From positions 32,709-96,708 of the forward strand of contig CALVWI010000006.1 in the NCBI GenBank assembly GCA_944367045.1: DNA of 64,000 nt, written 5' to 3'. Of the stretch, positions 6,197-15,444 are shown in pieces. Under the pieces are notes generated by a model. The model made no database searches. It saw nothing but the letters and a program-made list of their open reading frames with translations, and was not told the origin of the DNA. Position numbers and translations under genes: made by a program. The first letter of the stretch is position 1. Each line of letters opens with the position of its first letter. This DNA comes from an uncultured Clostridia bacterium. GTDB lineage: Bacteria; Bacillota; Clostridia; Christensenellales; Borkfalkiaceae.

Positions 6197-8287
6197 TCAG
6201 TTGAGCTTTTCGAGGAGCTTGAAGTCGATGCCCTTCTCACCGATCTTGATGATCTGGACCTTGACCATGTCGCCGATCGCAAGCACGTCCTCGACGGAGT
6301 CGATGCGGTGGTCCGCCATCTTGGAGATGTGGATCATGCCGTCCTTGCCGGGAGCGAACTCGACGAACGCGCCCACCTTGGAGAGGATACGCACGACGTT
6401 GCCGATGAACATATCCCCCACCTCGGGCTCATGGACGATGGACTCGACGATGGCCTTAGCGCGCTGTGCCGACTCGGGATCGCCGTAGGAGGCGATACAG
6501 ACGGTGCCGTCGTCCTCGATGTCGATCTTGGTGCCCGTCTCGGCGATGATGGAGTTGATGACCTTGCCCTGCTTGCCGACGACGTCGCCGATCTTCTCGG
6601 GGTCGATCTTAAACGAGATGATGCGGGGCGCGTACTTGGAAAGCTCGGGCGCGACCTCGGGCACCACTTCGAGCATCTTGGAGAGGATGAACTGCCTGCC
6701 CTCGTTTGCCTGCTCGATGGCGGCGTGCATGATCTCCTCGGAGATGCCCTTGATCTTGATGTCCATCTGAATGGCCGTGATGCCCTTGACGGTGCCCGCG
6801 ACCTTGAAGTCCATGTCGCCGAGGAAGTCCTCAAGGCCCTGGATATCGGTGAGGACGCGGAATTCGCCCGTTGCCTGGTTCTTGATGAGGCCCATTGCAA
6901 CGCCCGCGACGGGAGCCTTGATGGGCACGCCTGCGTCCATCAGCGCCATCGTGGAGCCGCAGACGGAGGCCATCGAAGAGGAACCGTTGGAGGAGAGGAT
7001 ATCGTTCACGACACGGATGGCGTAGGGGAACTCCTCCTCGGAGGGAATGACGGGAATGAGCGCGCGCTCTGCAAGGGCGCCGTGGCCGATCTCGCGGCGG
7101 CCGGGGCTTCTGAGCGCCTTCGCCTCGCCCGTGCAGTAGCCGGGGAAGTTATATTGGTGCATGTAGCGCTTGCTCGTCTCGTCGTCGAGGCCCTCGAGCT
7201 TCTGCGCCTCTGCAAGCATCGCGAGCGTGCAGGTCGCAAGCGTCTGGGTCTGACCTCTCGTGAAGACGGCGGAGCCGTGGACGCGGGGCAGGACGTGGCG
7301 CTCGCACCAGATGGGACGGACGTCCTTGAGGCCTCTGCCGTCGGGACGGATGCCCTTATCGAAGATCTTCGCACGCACCTTCTCCTTGTTGAGGTAGTAG
7401 AGGCTGTCCTTGATCTCGCGGGTGTTGTCGGGATAGATGTCGGCGAAGTGCTCTAAGGTCTCCGCCTCGACCTGCGCCTGGCGCGCCTCGCGCTCCTTGC
7501 GGTCGAAGGTGTCGATGGACCACTCCACTTTCTCGGTCGCATATGCACGCACAGCGGCGTCCAGCTCCTCGGGGATATGGTAGAGCTCGATGGGGAGCTT
7601 GGGCTTGCCGACGGCGGGGACGATCTCGTCTTCGATGAAGGCGCAGATCTTCTTGATCTCGTTGTGGCCGAACATGATGGCGCCGACCATCTCCTCGTTG
7701 GAAACTTCGTCCGCGCCCGCCTCGATCATGAGGATGGCGTCCTTGGTGCCCGCGAGGTTGAGGTGGATGGTGCTCTTTTCGCGCTGAGCGGCGTCGGGGT
7801 TGATGACGTACTCCCCGTCCACAAGGCCGACGACGACCGAACCCGTGGGGCCCGCCCAGGGGATATCGGAGATGGAGAGCGCGACGGAGGAGCCGATCAT
7901 GGCGAGGGGCTCGGGTGCGATGTCGGGCTCGACGGAGAGCGCGGAGGCGACGACCACCACGTCGTTGAAGAGGCCCTTGGGGAAGAGGGGACGAAGAGGA
8001 CGGTCGATGAGGCGAGCAGTGAGGATGGCCTTGTCGCTCGCTCTGCCCTCACGGCGCTTGAAGCCGCCCGGGATCTTGCCGACGGCGAACATCTTCTCTT
8101 CATAGTCCACCTGAAGGGGGAAGAAGTCGATGCCCTCTCTGGGGGTCGCCGACATACAGACGGTGACCATGACCGCCGTTTCGCCGCAGCGGACAACGCA
8201 CATGCCGTTGGTCTGCTCGGCGTACTTGCCCGTCTCGATGGTGACTTCTCTGCCGCCCACCGTGAGTTTGAACTCTTTGTAATTCAT
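6197..8287 (-). CDS. pnp: Polyribonucleotide nucleotidyltransferase (PNPase)
   Basis: The 696 residues cover the complete family layout: RNase PH domain 1 (about 10-140), an all-alpha linker, RNase PH domain 2 (about 310-460, with FTRGQTQTLA and GRREIGHGALAERAL), a KH domain (about 550-610, KIGDVVGKQGKVIN) and an S1 domain (about 620-690). The enzyme degrades RNA 3' to 5' using phosphate and forms a trimer. The start follows AAGGAGTAACGT. rpsO lies upstream, the classical rpsO-pnp order, but a strong terminator separates them. I see no clear separate pnp promoter, so read-through is possible. The intact GSSSMAS motif suggests an active enzyme. Confidence 0.97.
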   Translation of the reverse strand: MNYKEFKLTVGGREVTIETGKYAEQTNGMCVVRCGETAVMVTVCMSATPREGIDFFPLQVDYEEKMFAVGKIPGGFKRREGRASDKAILTARLIDRPLRPLFPKGLFNDVVVVASALSVEPDIAPEPLAMIGSSVALSISDIPWAGPTGSVVVGLVDGEYVINPDAAQREKSTIHLNLAGTKDAILMIEAGADEVSNEEMVGAIMFGHNEIKKICAFIEDEIVPAVGKPKLPIELYHIPEELDAAVRAYATEKVEWSIDTFDRKEREARQAQVEAETLEHFADIYPDNTREIKDSLYYLNKEKVRAKIFDKGIRPDGRGLKDVRPIWCERHVLPRVHGSAVFTRGQTQTLATCTLAMLAEAQKLEGLDDETSKRYMHQYNFPGYCTGEAKALRSPGRREIGHGALAERALIPVIPSEEEFPYAIRVVNDILSSNGSSSMASVCGSTMALMDAGVPIKAPVAGVAMGLIKNQATGEFRVLTDIQGLEDFLGDMDFKVAGTVKGITAIQMDIKIKGISEEIMHAAIEQANEGRQFILSKMLEVVPEVAPELSKYAPRIISFKIDPEKIGDVVGKQGKVINSIIAETGTKIDIEDDGTVCIASYGDPESAQRAKAIVESIVHEPEVGDMFIGNVVRILSKVGAFVEFAPGKDGMIHISKMADHRIDSVEDVLAIGDMVKVQIIKIGEKGIDFKLLEKLN

Positions 8288-8393
8288 ACGTTACTCCTTA
8301 TTCTTTTTGGTTCTTGTGCCCCGCGGCCGCCCGACCGCACGGCGGTGCCGCCTCCCATTCCCCCCGAAATCGGCGAAAAACACGGGCAAACGG

Positions 8394-8421
8394 CAAAAAA
8401 AGAGCGGCAAAAAGCCGCTCC
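8394..8421 (-). terminator. Terminator of rpsO
   Basis: On the minus strand GAGCGGC and GCCGCTC form a 7-bp stem with a TTTTT loop, followed by seven Ts. Confidence 0.85.
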
Positions 8422-8425
8422 TTCT

Positions 8426-8680
8426 TTACTTTCTCAGCTCGAGCGCAGCAATGACCGCTCTGTAGCGCTCAATGTCCTTGGCCTTGAGATAGTCCAAAAG
8501 ACCGCGGCGCTTACCGACCATCTTCAAAAGACCGCGGCGGGAGTGATTGTCGTGCTTGTGCACTTTGAGGTGTTCGTTGAGGTGGTTGATGCGCTCGGTG
8601 AGGAGTGCGATCTGGACCTCGGGCGAACCCGTGTCACCCTCGTGGGCCGCAAACTTGCGAATGATCTCCTGCTTTTCCAT
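8426..8680 (-). CDS. rpsO: 30S ribosomal protein S15
   Basis: The protein is 84 residues against the usual 88-89. It carries the S15 signature [25 protein letters not shown] in pieces and the rRNA-binding [24 protein letters not shown]15 binds 16S rRNA early in assembly of the 30S platform. The start has an excellent AGGAGG ribosome binding site. Its own promoter (8763-8791) and terminator make it a compact transcription unit upstream of pnp. Confidence 0.97.
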   Translation of the reverse strand: MEKQEIIRKFAAHEGDTGSPEVQIALLTERINHLNEHLKVHKHDNHSRRGLLKMVGKRRGLLDYLKAKDIERYRAVIAALELRK

Positions 8681-8762
8681 TTGCGTTTATCCTCCTATGG
8701 AAGTAGTTGCGATGCGCCAAGGGGAACGTGGAGAGCGATCCTCCTCGCGCACGTCTTATATT

Positions 8763-8791
8763 AGAATACCATATTTTTGCGCCGCTGTCAA
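8763..8791 (-). promoter_or_regulatory. Promoter of rpsO
   Basis: Read on the minus strand: TTGACA (8786-8791), 17-nt spacer ending TGG, and TATTCT (8763-8768), an extended -10 promoter in the 149-bp gap between the hemZ-like gene and rpsO. Confidence 0.7.
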
Positions 8792-8829
8792 AGGATTCTT
8801 ACCATCTTTCGGCGCAAATTTTATACGAT

Positions 8830-10209
8830 TTATTCGTTCCGCATGAAGAGGGCGCGCTTCTCCTCGATGAGCTTGTCCGTCTTTTCAAGGTATGTGGGAA
8901 GGTCTTTGGGACTTCCGATGCGCTCGATGCGGCCCTCATTCAGAAACACTTTCTTTGTGACCGCGCCCGCGCCGACGGCGAAGTTGTCCGCCGTCTCCTC
9001 CATGACGTCGACGTTGTAGACGGACGCCGTGCCCTTTTTGCACCAGCCCGTGTTCTCGTGCGCGCCCGCCATGTACTTCTGGCGGTAGAGGTAGTAGGGC
9101 TCGTACCCCGCCGCGGTGAGCTTCTCGCGCGCGTAGGCGATCATCTCGCCCATGTCGCCCTCGGTGAGGCGGCCGACCTCCTCTTTGAGGCGCGCGCCCT
9201 TCTTCAAACACAGCGTATGCACGGTGATGTTGTCGGGCGAGAGCGCAACGGCGCGGTCGATGCTCATGCAAAACTCCTCGAGGCTCTCCCCCGTGAGGCC
9301 CGCGATGAGATCGCAATTCGTCAAAAACCCGAAGGGACGGGCAAGTTCGAACGCCTCCCCCACCTGCGCCGCCGTGTGCTTGCGGCCGATGGCCTCGAGC
9401 GTGCGGTCGGAAAACGACTGCGCGTTGATGCAGATGCGCGTCACGCCATATTCCTTCAAGAGGGCGAGTTTTTCCTCGGTGAACACGTCGGGCCTTCCCG
9501 CCTCCACCGTATATTCGCAGCCGTTGGTGCGAAGGGGTTTGACGGCTTCCAGCACGGCGCGGAGTTCCTCCGTCTCCAAGGCGAAGGGCGTGCCGCCGCC
9601 GATGTAGACGGAGCGCAGGTTCTTCCAAAGGCCTTCCGCCCCCTCGAGTTCGCGCTTCAAACTCTCCAAGTAGGCGGGAATGAACTTCTTCGTCTTGTCG
9701 ATGGGCGCCGTGACAAAGGAGCAGTAGACGCAGCGCGTCGGGCAGAACGGGAGGGAGACGTATAGATCGCAGTTGCCGTCCTTCTTCTCGTAGATGCCCT
9801 CCTGTGCGCGAATGACGCGGGAGACGAGCTCGATGTTGTCCTCGGAGACGTCCATCTCGTGAAAGAGCGGCAGAAAGTCGCGGCCCTTTTCCATTTCCCC
9901 TCTCGCGAGGCGGGTGGGACGGATGCCCGTCAGCGCGCCCCACGGAAGGTGGGTGTGAAAATGCTCGGAAAGCGCATTGTAGAGCGCGAGTTTGGAATAG
10001 CGGCGGGCAAGGCTCTTGTAGACAAGCTCGTTCTCCGCCCTCCCCTCGTGGGAATAGGCAATTTGCTTTTCGCCGAGGGTGAGCACGCCCGAAAAGGTCT
10101 CGCCGTCGAAGTTTTGGGAGAGCGCAATGTCGAGCGCCTCCGCCCCCGGGAAGAGGCGGACAACTTCTCCGAGCTCCTGTTCGAGGAAGGCGGGGTTTGC
10201 CGTCAGCAT
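8830..10209 (-). CDS. HemZ-like radical SAM coproporphyrinogen dehydrogenase family protein
   Basis: The 459 residues contain an N-terminal HemZ-specific domain (1-140, with GALTGIRPTRL) and a radical SAM barrel with the 4Fe-4S motif C156-x3-C160-x2-C163 (LPFCPTRCVYCSF). The HemZ/HemN family includes oxygen-independent coproporphyrinogen III dehydrogenases, but many clostridial members sit outside any haem pathway, and no haem gene is nearby, so the substrate is uncertain. The start at 10209 overlaps the end of the upstream MBL gene by seven bases, indicating translational coupling. The longer upstream frame is a shadow of that gene. It is the last gene of the recJ-rel-MBL run. Confidence 0.85.
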   Translation of the reverse strand: MLTANPAFLEQELGEVVRLFPGAEALDIALSQNFDGETFSGVLTLGEKQIAYSHEGRAENELVYKSLARRYSKLALYNALSEHFHTHLPWGALTGIRPTRLARGEMEKGRDFLPLFHEMDVSEDNIELVSRVIRAQEGIYEKKDGNCDLYVSLPFCPTRCVYCSFVTAPIDKTKKFIPAYLESLKRELEGAEGLWKNLRSVYIGGGTPFALETEELRAVLEAVKPLRTNGCEYTVEAGRPDVFTEEKLALLKEYGVTRICINAQSFSDRTLEAIGRKHTAAQVGEAFELARPFGFLTNCDLIAGLTGESLEEFCMSIDRAVALSPDNITVHTLCLKKGARLKEEVGRLTEGDMGEMIAYAREKLTAAGYEPYYLYRQKYMAGAHENTGWCKKGTASVYNVDVMEETADNFAVGAGAVTKKVFLNEGRIERIGSPKDLPTYLEKTDKLIEEKRALFMRNE

Positions 10210-10811
10210 CTGATCACCCCGTTGTACTTGCGCTCGAAGGAGAGCGTCGTCTTGTCGCCGTGGCCGGGGTAGACGGTATAGTCGCCCTCGAGGGCATACA
10301 GCTTTTTGACGCTCCGTTCGATGGCGCGATAGTCTCCGCCCGGGAGGTCGCACCGCCCCACGCTGCCCTGAAAGAGGGTGTCGCCCGAGAAAATCTTGTC
10401 GCCCGAAAGGAAGCAGACGCCGCCCTGCGTGTGGCCCGGGGTCGCGATGACCTCGAACGTCATGCCGTCGAAGGTGAGCTTGTCGCCGTCCGCAAAGGTG
10501 AAGTCGGGGGTGAAGTCGGGTGCAGCCGGAAGGCCGAAGAGGCGCGCACCCTCGGCTTGATGTTGGAGCTGGTAGAGTTCGTCCTTACAGCAGCCCACCT
10601 TCGCGCCCGCCCTTTGGAGCGCGGCGCACCCGCCGATGTGGTCGAAGTGGCAGTGTGTCAAAAGGACGTGCGTCACGGTGAGCCCGCGCTTTTCGGCCTC
10701 AGAGAGGACGTTCTCCTCGCCGGGGTCGACGGCAACGGCCGTCTTTCCGTCCTCGGTCACAAGATAACAGTTGGAAGCGAACCGCAGGGGTTCGATGAGA
10801 ATGACTTGCAT
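10203..10811 (-). CDS. MBL-fold metallohydrolase, glyoxalase II-like
   Basis: A 202-residue single-domain protein with the zinc-binding motif THCHFDH (H53, H55, D57, H58) and later metal ligands in TPGHTQGG and YPGHGDKT. The overall layout matches the small YcbL/GloB-like hydrolases that often follow rel in Clostridia. It probably hydrolyses a thioester or similar small substrate in the cytosol; the actual substrate is unknown. AAAGGG precedes the ATG. The gene begins nine bases after the rel stop and overlaps the hemZ-like gene, so the three are likely cotranscribed. Confidence 0.88.
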   Translation of the reverse strand: MQVILIEPLRFASNCYLVTEDGKTAVAVDPGEENVLSEAEKRGLTVTHVLLTHCHFDHIGGCAALQRAGAKVGCCKDELYQLQHQAEGARLFGLPAAPDFTPDFTFADGDKLTFDGMTFEVIATPGHTQGGVCFLSGDKIFSGDTLFQGSVGRCDLPGGDYRAIERSVKKLYALEGDYTVYPGHGDKTTLSFERKYNGVIRC

Positions 10812-10820
10812 AAGTTCCCT

Positions 10821-12956
10821 TTAGTTGGCCGTTCTTCTGACGTCGATGATCTTCTGGTGGCCCATGATCTTCTTGATGAGCACCTCGACGTCCTGACGGT
10901 TGGTGAGCGAGACGGTGACGTCCACGATGGCGCTGCCGTTCTTGTCGTAACGGCCGTTGATGGAGGTGATCTCGAGGTGCATCTCGGCGACGCTCGCACT
11001 GATGGCCCCGATGGCCGCGCCCTGGTCGTCCGCCGTCACCACGATGGCCGCCTTGAAGCGCGCACCGCCCTCCTCCGCGACCCACTCCGCCGCCTGAAGC
11101 CGTGCGGGGTCTGCGCCCTTCAGGTTGGGGCAATCCTTGCGGTGGACGACGACGCCGCGCCCTCTTGTCACGAAGCCGACGATCTCGTCGCCGGGCACGG
11201 GCGAGCAGCAGCCTGCAAAGGAGACGAGGAGGCCCGTCTGCCCGTTGATGGTGACGGTGCCCTTCGCGAGCCGTCCGTGGTATTGAGGCTCCGCCGTGAC
11301 GAGGGGCTGCGGCACCTCCTTGCGGTAGAAGTCGATGAGCTTATAGAGGACCTGATTGACCGTGACCGCGCCGTAGCCGACGGAGGCGAACATCTCGTCC
11401 TGCGAGTTGAACGCGAGCTTTTCCGAGACCTTCTTGAAGCTCTCGTCCGTGAGGATATCGGAGAGGGCGTACCCCTTGCGCTTGGCGGCGTCCTCGAGCA
11501 TGTCGCGCCCCAAACGGATGTTCTCGTCCTTCATCTCGCGCTTGTAGAAGGACTTGATCTTCGCCTTCGCAGAAGTCGACTTGATGAATTTGAGCCAGTC
11601 GCGCGAGGGACCCTTGCTGTTGGGCGAGGTGATGATCTCGACGACGTCGCCGAGTTCCAAAGTCGAATTGAGGGGCACTATTTTGCCGTTGACCTTTGCG
11701 CCCGTGCAGTGGTTGCCCACTTCCGAGTGAATGGCGTACGCAAAGTCGACGGGGGTCGCCTCGTTGGGAAGCGAGATGACCTTGCCCTGCGGCGTAAAGA
11801 CGAGAAGTTCGCTGCTGAAGAGGGAGCCCTTGACGGTATCCATGAACTCCTTGGAGTCCTTGAGACCGCCCTGCAGCTCCATCATCTCGCGGATCCACGA
11901 GATGCGCTGGTCTAAGGTCGTCTCCTCCGTCGTCTGTTCCTTGTACTTCCAGTGCGCCGCGATACCGTACTCCGCCGTGCGGTGCATCTCCTCGGTGCGG
12001 ATCTGAATTTCAAACGGCTGGCCGAAGTTGGTGACGACCGTCGTGTGGAGCGACTGATAGAGGTTGGGCTTGGGGGTCGCGATGTAGTCCTTGATGCGCC
12101 CCGGCACGGGCTTCCACTCCTTGTGGATCTTGCCGAACACTTCGTAGCACTCGTCCACCGTGCCCACGATGACGCGCACCGCGGTGAGGTCGTAAATTTG
12201 GTCGAGCGTCTTGTTCTTCGTCTTCATCTTCTTGTAGATGGAGTAGAAGTGCTTGGGCCGCCCGAACACTTCGCCGTGAATGTTGCACTCGACGAGGATC
12301 TTCTTGATCTCCTCGACGACGTAGTCGACGAAGCGGTTCCTCTCTTCCAACTTCTGGTGAATGTTCTCAACGAGGTACTCGAACGCCTCGGGGTCGAGGT
12401 ATTTGAGGCAGAGGTCTTCAAGCTCGCACTTCACTTGCGAAATACCCAGCCTGCCCGCAATGGGGGTGTAGATGTCGAGCGTCTCGCGCGCCATGCGCTG
12501 CTGCCGCTCCTTGGAGAGGAAGTTGAGGGAACGCATATTGTGCAGGCGGTCGGCAAGTTTGATGATGATGACGCGGATGTCCTTCGCCATCGCAATGAAG
12601 AGCTTGCGGAAGTTCTCCGCCTCCTCCTCTTCCTGCGACTTAAAGACGATCTTATCGAGCTTGGTGACGCCCGAAACGAGGGAGAGAACTTCCTCGCCGA
12701 ACTCGCGGCGGATGTCGTCCTCGGTGACGGGAGTGTCCTCGATGACATCGTGAAGGAGCGCCGCGGCGATCGTCGCGGGGTCGAGGCCTAAGTCGACGAG
12801 AATTTCCGCAACGGCGCAGGGGTGGATGAAGTAGGGCTCGCCCGAGGCGCGCTTCTGGTTGGCGTGCGCCGCCTTGGCGTAGTCGTAGGCGTGGAGCAGC
12901 ATATTGCGCTCGTCGCCGGTGTAGTATTCGTAGATCTTCATCAGGATGGCTTCCAT
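10821..12956 (-). CDS. rel: Bifunctional (p)ppGpp synthetase/hydrolase, RelA/SpoT family
   Basis: This 711-residue long RSH protein has an HD hydrolase domain (about 20-180, with H45, H69-D70 and E73-D74 intact and HNMRSL downstream), a synthetase domain (about 230-345, with DLTAVRVIV and FEIQIRTEEMH), a TGS domain (about 390-455) and a C-terminal ACT domain (about 635-711). Intact hydrolase residues suggest it both makes and degrades the stringent-response alarmone, as in other Firmicutes Rel proteins. The start follows AAGGAGGG. recJ is 25 bases upstream, which is the common clostridial order recJ-(apt)-rel, here without apt. Confidence 0.95.
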   Translation of the reverse strand: MEAILMKIYEYYTGDERNMLLHAYDYAKAAHANQKRASGEPYFIHPCAVAEILVDLGLDPATIAAALLHDVIEDTPVTEDDIRREFGEEVLSLVSGVTKLDKIVFKSQEEEEAENFRKLFIAMAKDIRVIIIKLADRLHNMRSLNFLSKERQQRMARETLDIYTPIAGRLGISQVKCELEDLCLKYLDPEAFEYLVENIHQKLEERNRFVDYVVEEIKKILVECNIHGEVFGRPKHFYSIYKKMKTKNKTLDQIYDLTAVRVIVGTVDECYEVFGKIHKEWKPVPGRIKDYIATPKPNLYQSLHTTVVTNFGQPFEIQIRTEEMHRTAEYGIAAHWKYKEQTTEETTLDQRISWIREMMELQGGLKDSKEFMDTVKGSLFSSELLVFTPQGKVISLPNEATPVDFAYAIHSEVGNHCTGAKVNGKIVPLNSTLELGDVVEIITSPNSKGPSRDWLKFIKSTSAKAKIKSFYKREMKDENIRLGRDMLEDAAKRKGYALSDILTDESFKKVSEKLAFNSQDEMFASVGYGAVTVNQVLYKLIDFYRKEVPQPLVTAEPQYHGRLAKGTVTINGQTGLLVSFAGCCSPVPGDEIVGFVTRGRGVVVHRKDCPNLKGADPARLQAAEWVAEEGGARFKAAIVVTADDQGAAIGAISASVAEMHLEITSINGRYDKNGSAIVDVTVSLTNRQDVEVLIKKIMGHQKIIDVRRTAN

Positions 12957-12981
12957 CGCTCTCCCTCCTTATGTCAAGTAT

Positions 12982-15300
12982 TTATGCCCTGTCCGCAAGC
13001 GCGCAGACGGTCGAATAGATCTTCGAGCGCTCGAGCTGCGTCTTCTTGCCGCGGATGAGGCGCACCCGCCCGCCCGCGATCTGCAGGAGCCCGAGCTCTT
13101 CAAAGACCATGAATGCAAACAAGAAACGCTCCGCCCCGAAGCCGAGGAAATCGGCACCTCTTCCCGCCTCGGCGGCGTCCGCACCGATGAGCTGCCCTTC
13201 TGAAGCGCGGATCGCGGAGAACACCTCCGCCATGTCCGCCCGCGTGTGGGGAATGGACGTGAGCTTCTCCCAGCCGCAGAGTTCGGAATTGGCAATGAGT
13301 TTTGCGCTGCCCGTGGGCTGGGCGACGAGGGGCGGCGATTCGAGGAACACCACCTCGCGGTAGGCGGAAAGGTCGCAGTCGGGCGCGGGAGACAGGAGCA
13401 CCACGTTGGCGGCGTTGCCCGAGGAGAGGCGGAACACCTCGGCGGGCAGGCCCTTAAGGCTCGGGAAACGGGCGAGGGTCGCCCGATCGTACGCGACGGC
13501 GGCGAGGCCGTAGGCGCAGTTCTTCCGCGCCTCTTCGATGTGGGCGTTGAGTTCCTCCTCCCCCATGCGCTCGAATTTCACCTTGCGCCCCTCTTTTAAG
13601 GCGAGCAGCGCCTCCGTGAAGCCCTCGGCGGGCAGGTCGTCGCCCTTTGCGCCGTCGTAGATGACCGCGCGCACGAAGCCCTTGATGCTCTCCTTGCCGC
13701 GGAATTTGGAGACGTTGCACTCAAAGACGAGGTCTTTGGGAACGTCGCTCCTCAGGAGCGTCAAGTCCTTTTCGCCCCAGAAGTACATGAAGTCGAGCGT
13801 CTCGCCCGCAATCGAGATGTGCGGCGAGGCGGGCTTGACGGGCGCGGCCTGCATGCGCTCTGCGCGGTACACAAAGAGCGGGCGGCGGTTGCCCACGCCG
13901 AAGGGTTCGAGCGCCTCGATCTCCTTCGCGAGCTTCTTGGGGAACTCCCCCTTGACTTCGCCGCTGACGACGAGCGAGGGAATGAAGTCCTCGCGCGTGT
14001 AGTGCGAGGAGATATAGCTGTCCAGATCGTTCTTTAGGGCCTCGAACTTATCGAGACGCACGTTGACGCCCGCGGCCTGCGCGTGCCCGCCGAATTCCTC
14101 GATCTCGTCCGAGCAGCTCTTGAGCGCCTCGAAGATGTTGACGGCCTCGATGCTCCGTGCGCTGCCGCGCAGCATATCGCCGTGCCGCACGAAGAGCAGC
14201 GCGGGGCGGGAGAATTCCTCGACGATGCGCGCCGCCACGATGCCGATGAGCCCGGGGTGCCAGTCGTCCCCCTCCGCCATGACGACGCTGCCGTAGGCGC
14301 CGTCCGCCGCGATCTGCGCGCGCGCCCGCTCGAAGAGCTCGTCGCACAATCTTTGCCGCTCGGAGTTGTAGTTGTTTAAAAGTTCCGCAAGGACGCGGGT
14401 CTCCTCGTCGTCCTCGGACGTAAAGAGGCGAAGGGCGGCGTTGGCGTCCCCCATCCTGCCCGCGGCGTTGACGCGGGGCGCCAGCGTGAAGGCGAGCGTC
14501 TGCGCCGTCACTTCCTGCGGTTTCCCCAAGAGGGCGGTGAATGCGGGGCGGGGGCGGCTCTTGATGAGCTCCAAACCCGCCGCCACGATGTCGCGGTTCT
14601 CTCCTAAGAGGGGCACACTGTCCGCGACGGTCGAGAGGGCGCAGAAGTCCAAGAGCTCGTCCGCCTTCTCGCCGATGAGCGCGCGCGAGAGCTTGTAGGC
14701 TACGCCCGCGCCGCACAAATTGTCGTAGGGATAGTCGTCCTTTAACTTGGGGTTGATGCAGATGCAGTCGGGGAGCTCCTCGGGCAGTTCGTGGTGGTCG
14801 GTGACGATGACGTACGAGCCCTGCTCCTTGATGTACTCGACTTCCGCGGCGTTGGAAATGCCGCAGTCCACCGTGATGAAGAGGTCGGGCAGGAAGTCGT
14901 CGAAGATCTTGTCGATGGCGCGCGTCGTGAGGCCGTACCCCTCCGCCCGCTCGGGAACGTAGAGATAGGGCTCGATGCCGTAAAGTTTGAGCGCCCGCGA
15001 GAGAATGGAGACCGCGCCGATGCCGTCCGCGTCGTAATCGCCGAAGATGGCGACCCGCCACTCCTCCTTCTTCGCACGCTCGATGAGGAGGACGGCCTCC
15101 TTCATGCCCTTCATGAGGAAGGGGGAGAGAAGGTGCTCCTTCGAGGGCGCGAGGAAGCGGCGCATCTTGTCCTCGGTGTCCTGTCCGCGCGCAAAGAGGA
15201 TGCCCGCCGTCGTCTCGGTGATGCCGATCGCACGCGCGAGCTCCCCGACGCGCTTCTTCTCGTCGGGGGTAAATTCAAATTCGCGCACGATCCGCTTCAT
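12982..15300 (-). CDS. recJ: Single-stranded-DNA-specific exonuclease RecJ
   Basis: The 772 residues contain the DHH phosphoesterase motifs FGDYDADGIGAVS and VTDHHELPEELP, a DHHA1 region with GGHAQAAG, the RecJ OB-like domain and a C-terminal extension of the Firmicutes type. RecJ digests 5' ends of single-stranded DNA in recombination and repair. I placed the start at 15300 because AGGAGGAGCT precedes that ATG; an upstream in-frame codon would add 11 residues without a ribosome binding site. A possible promoter lies at 15376-15403. Confidence 0.95.
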   Translation of the reverse strand: MKRIVREFEFTPDEKKRVGELARAIGITETTAGILFARGQDTEDKMRRFLAPSKEHLLSPFLMKGMKEAVLLIERAKKEEWRVAIFGDYDADGIGAVSILSRALKLYGIEPYLYVPERAEGYGLTTRAIDKIFDDFLPDLFITVDCGISNAAEVEYIKEQGSYVIVTDHHELPEELPDCICINPKLKDDYPYDNLCGAGVAYKLSRALIGEKADELLDFCALSTVADSVPLLGENRDIVAAGLELIKSRPRPAFTALLGKPQEVTAQTLAFTLAPRVNAAGRMGDANAALRLFTSEDDEETRVLAELLNNYNSERQRLCDELFERARAQIAADGAYGSVVMAEGDDWHPGLIGIVAARIVEEFSRPALLFVRHGDMLRGSARSIEAVNIFEALKSCSDEIEEFGGHAQAAGVNVRLDKFEALKNDLDSYISSHYTREDFIPSLVVSGEVKGEFPKKLAKEIEALEPFGVGNRRPLFVYRAERMQAAPVKPASPHISIAGETLDFMYFWGEKDLTLLRSDVPKDLVFECNVSKFRGKESIKGFVRAVIYDGAKGDDLPAEGFTEALLALKEGRKVKFERMGEEELNAHIEEARKNCAYGLAAVAYDRATLARFPSLKGLPAEVFRLSSGNAANVVLLSPAPDCDLSAYREVVFLESPPLVAQPTGSAKLIANSELCGWEKLTSIPHTRADMAEVFSAIRASEGQLIGADAAEAGRGADFLGFGAERFLFAFMVFEELGLLQIAGGRVRLIRGKKTQLERSKIYSTVCALADRA

Positions 15301-15375
15301 AGCTCCTCCTGCGGCCGAAGCCGCACGCCCCATGAAAGGCGGGGCCGCCCTCCCCGCAATGCACGGGGCTATCCT

Positions 15376-15403
15376 ATATTATTACCACATTTTTTAAGAG
15401 CAA
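15376..15403 (-). promoter_or_regulatory. Probable promoter of recJ
   Basis: Minus strand: TTGCTC (15398-15403), 16-nt spacer, TAATAT (15376-15381). It overlaps the U-tract of the secF terminator, so recJ would start right where secF transcription ends. Confidence 0.45.
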
Positions 15404-15428
15404 AAACGGCGGGGTGTTCTCCCGCCGT
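15402..15428 (-). terminator. Terminator of the secD-secF operon
   Basis: Minus strand: ACGGCGGG and CCCCGCCGT pair around a 6-nt loop and run into TTTTGC. Confidence 0.8.
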
Positions 15429-15444
15429 TCCGGTCTTTTCGAAA

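Noticed and set aside
6308-7456. 382-codon plus-strand frame opposite pnp
   Set aside because: It is antisense to a complete pnp gene; long antisense frames are common here because of high GC content.
10197-11915. 572-codon plus-strand frame opposite rel and the MBL gene
   Set aside because: It is antisense to two well-defined genes, of low-complexity composition, with no ribosome binding site.
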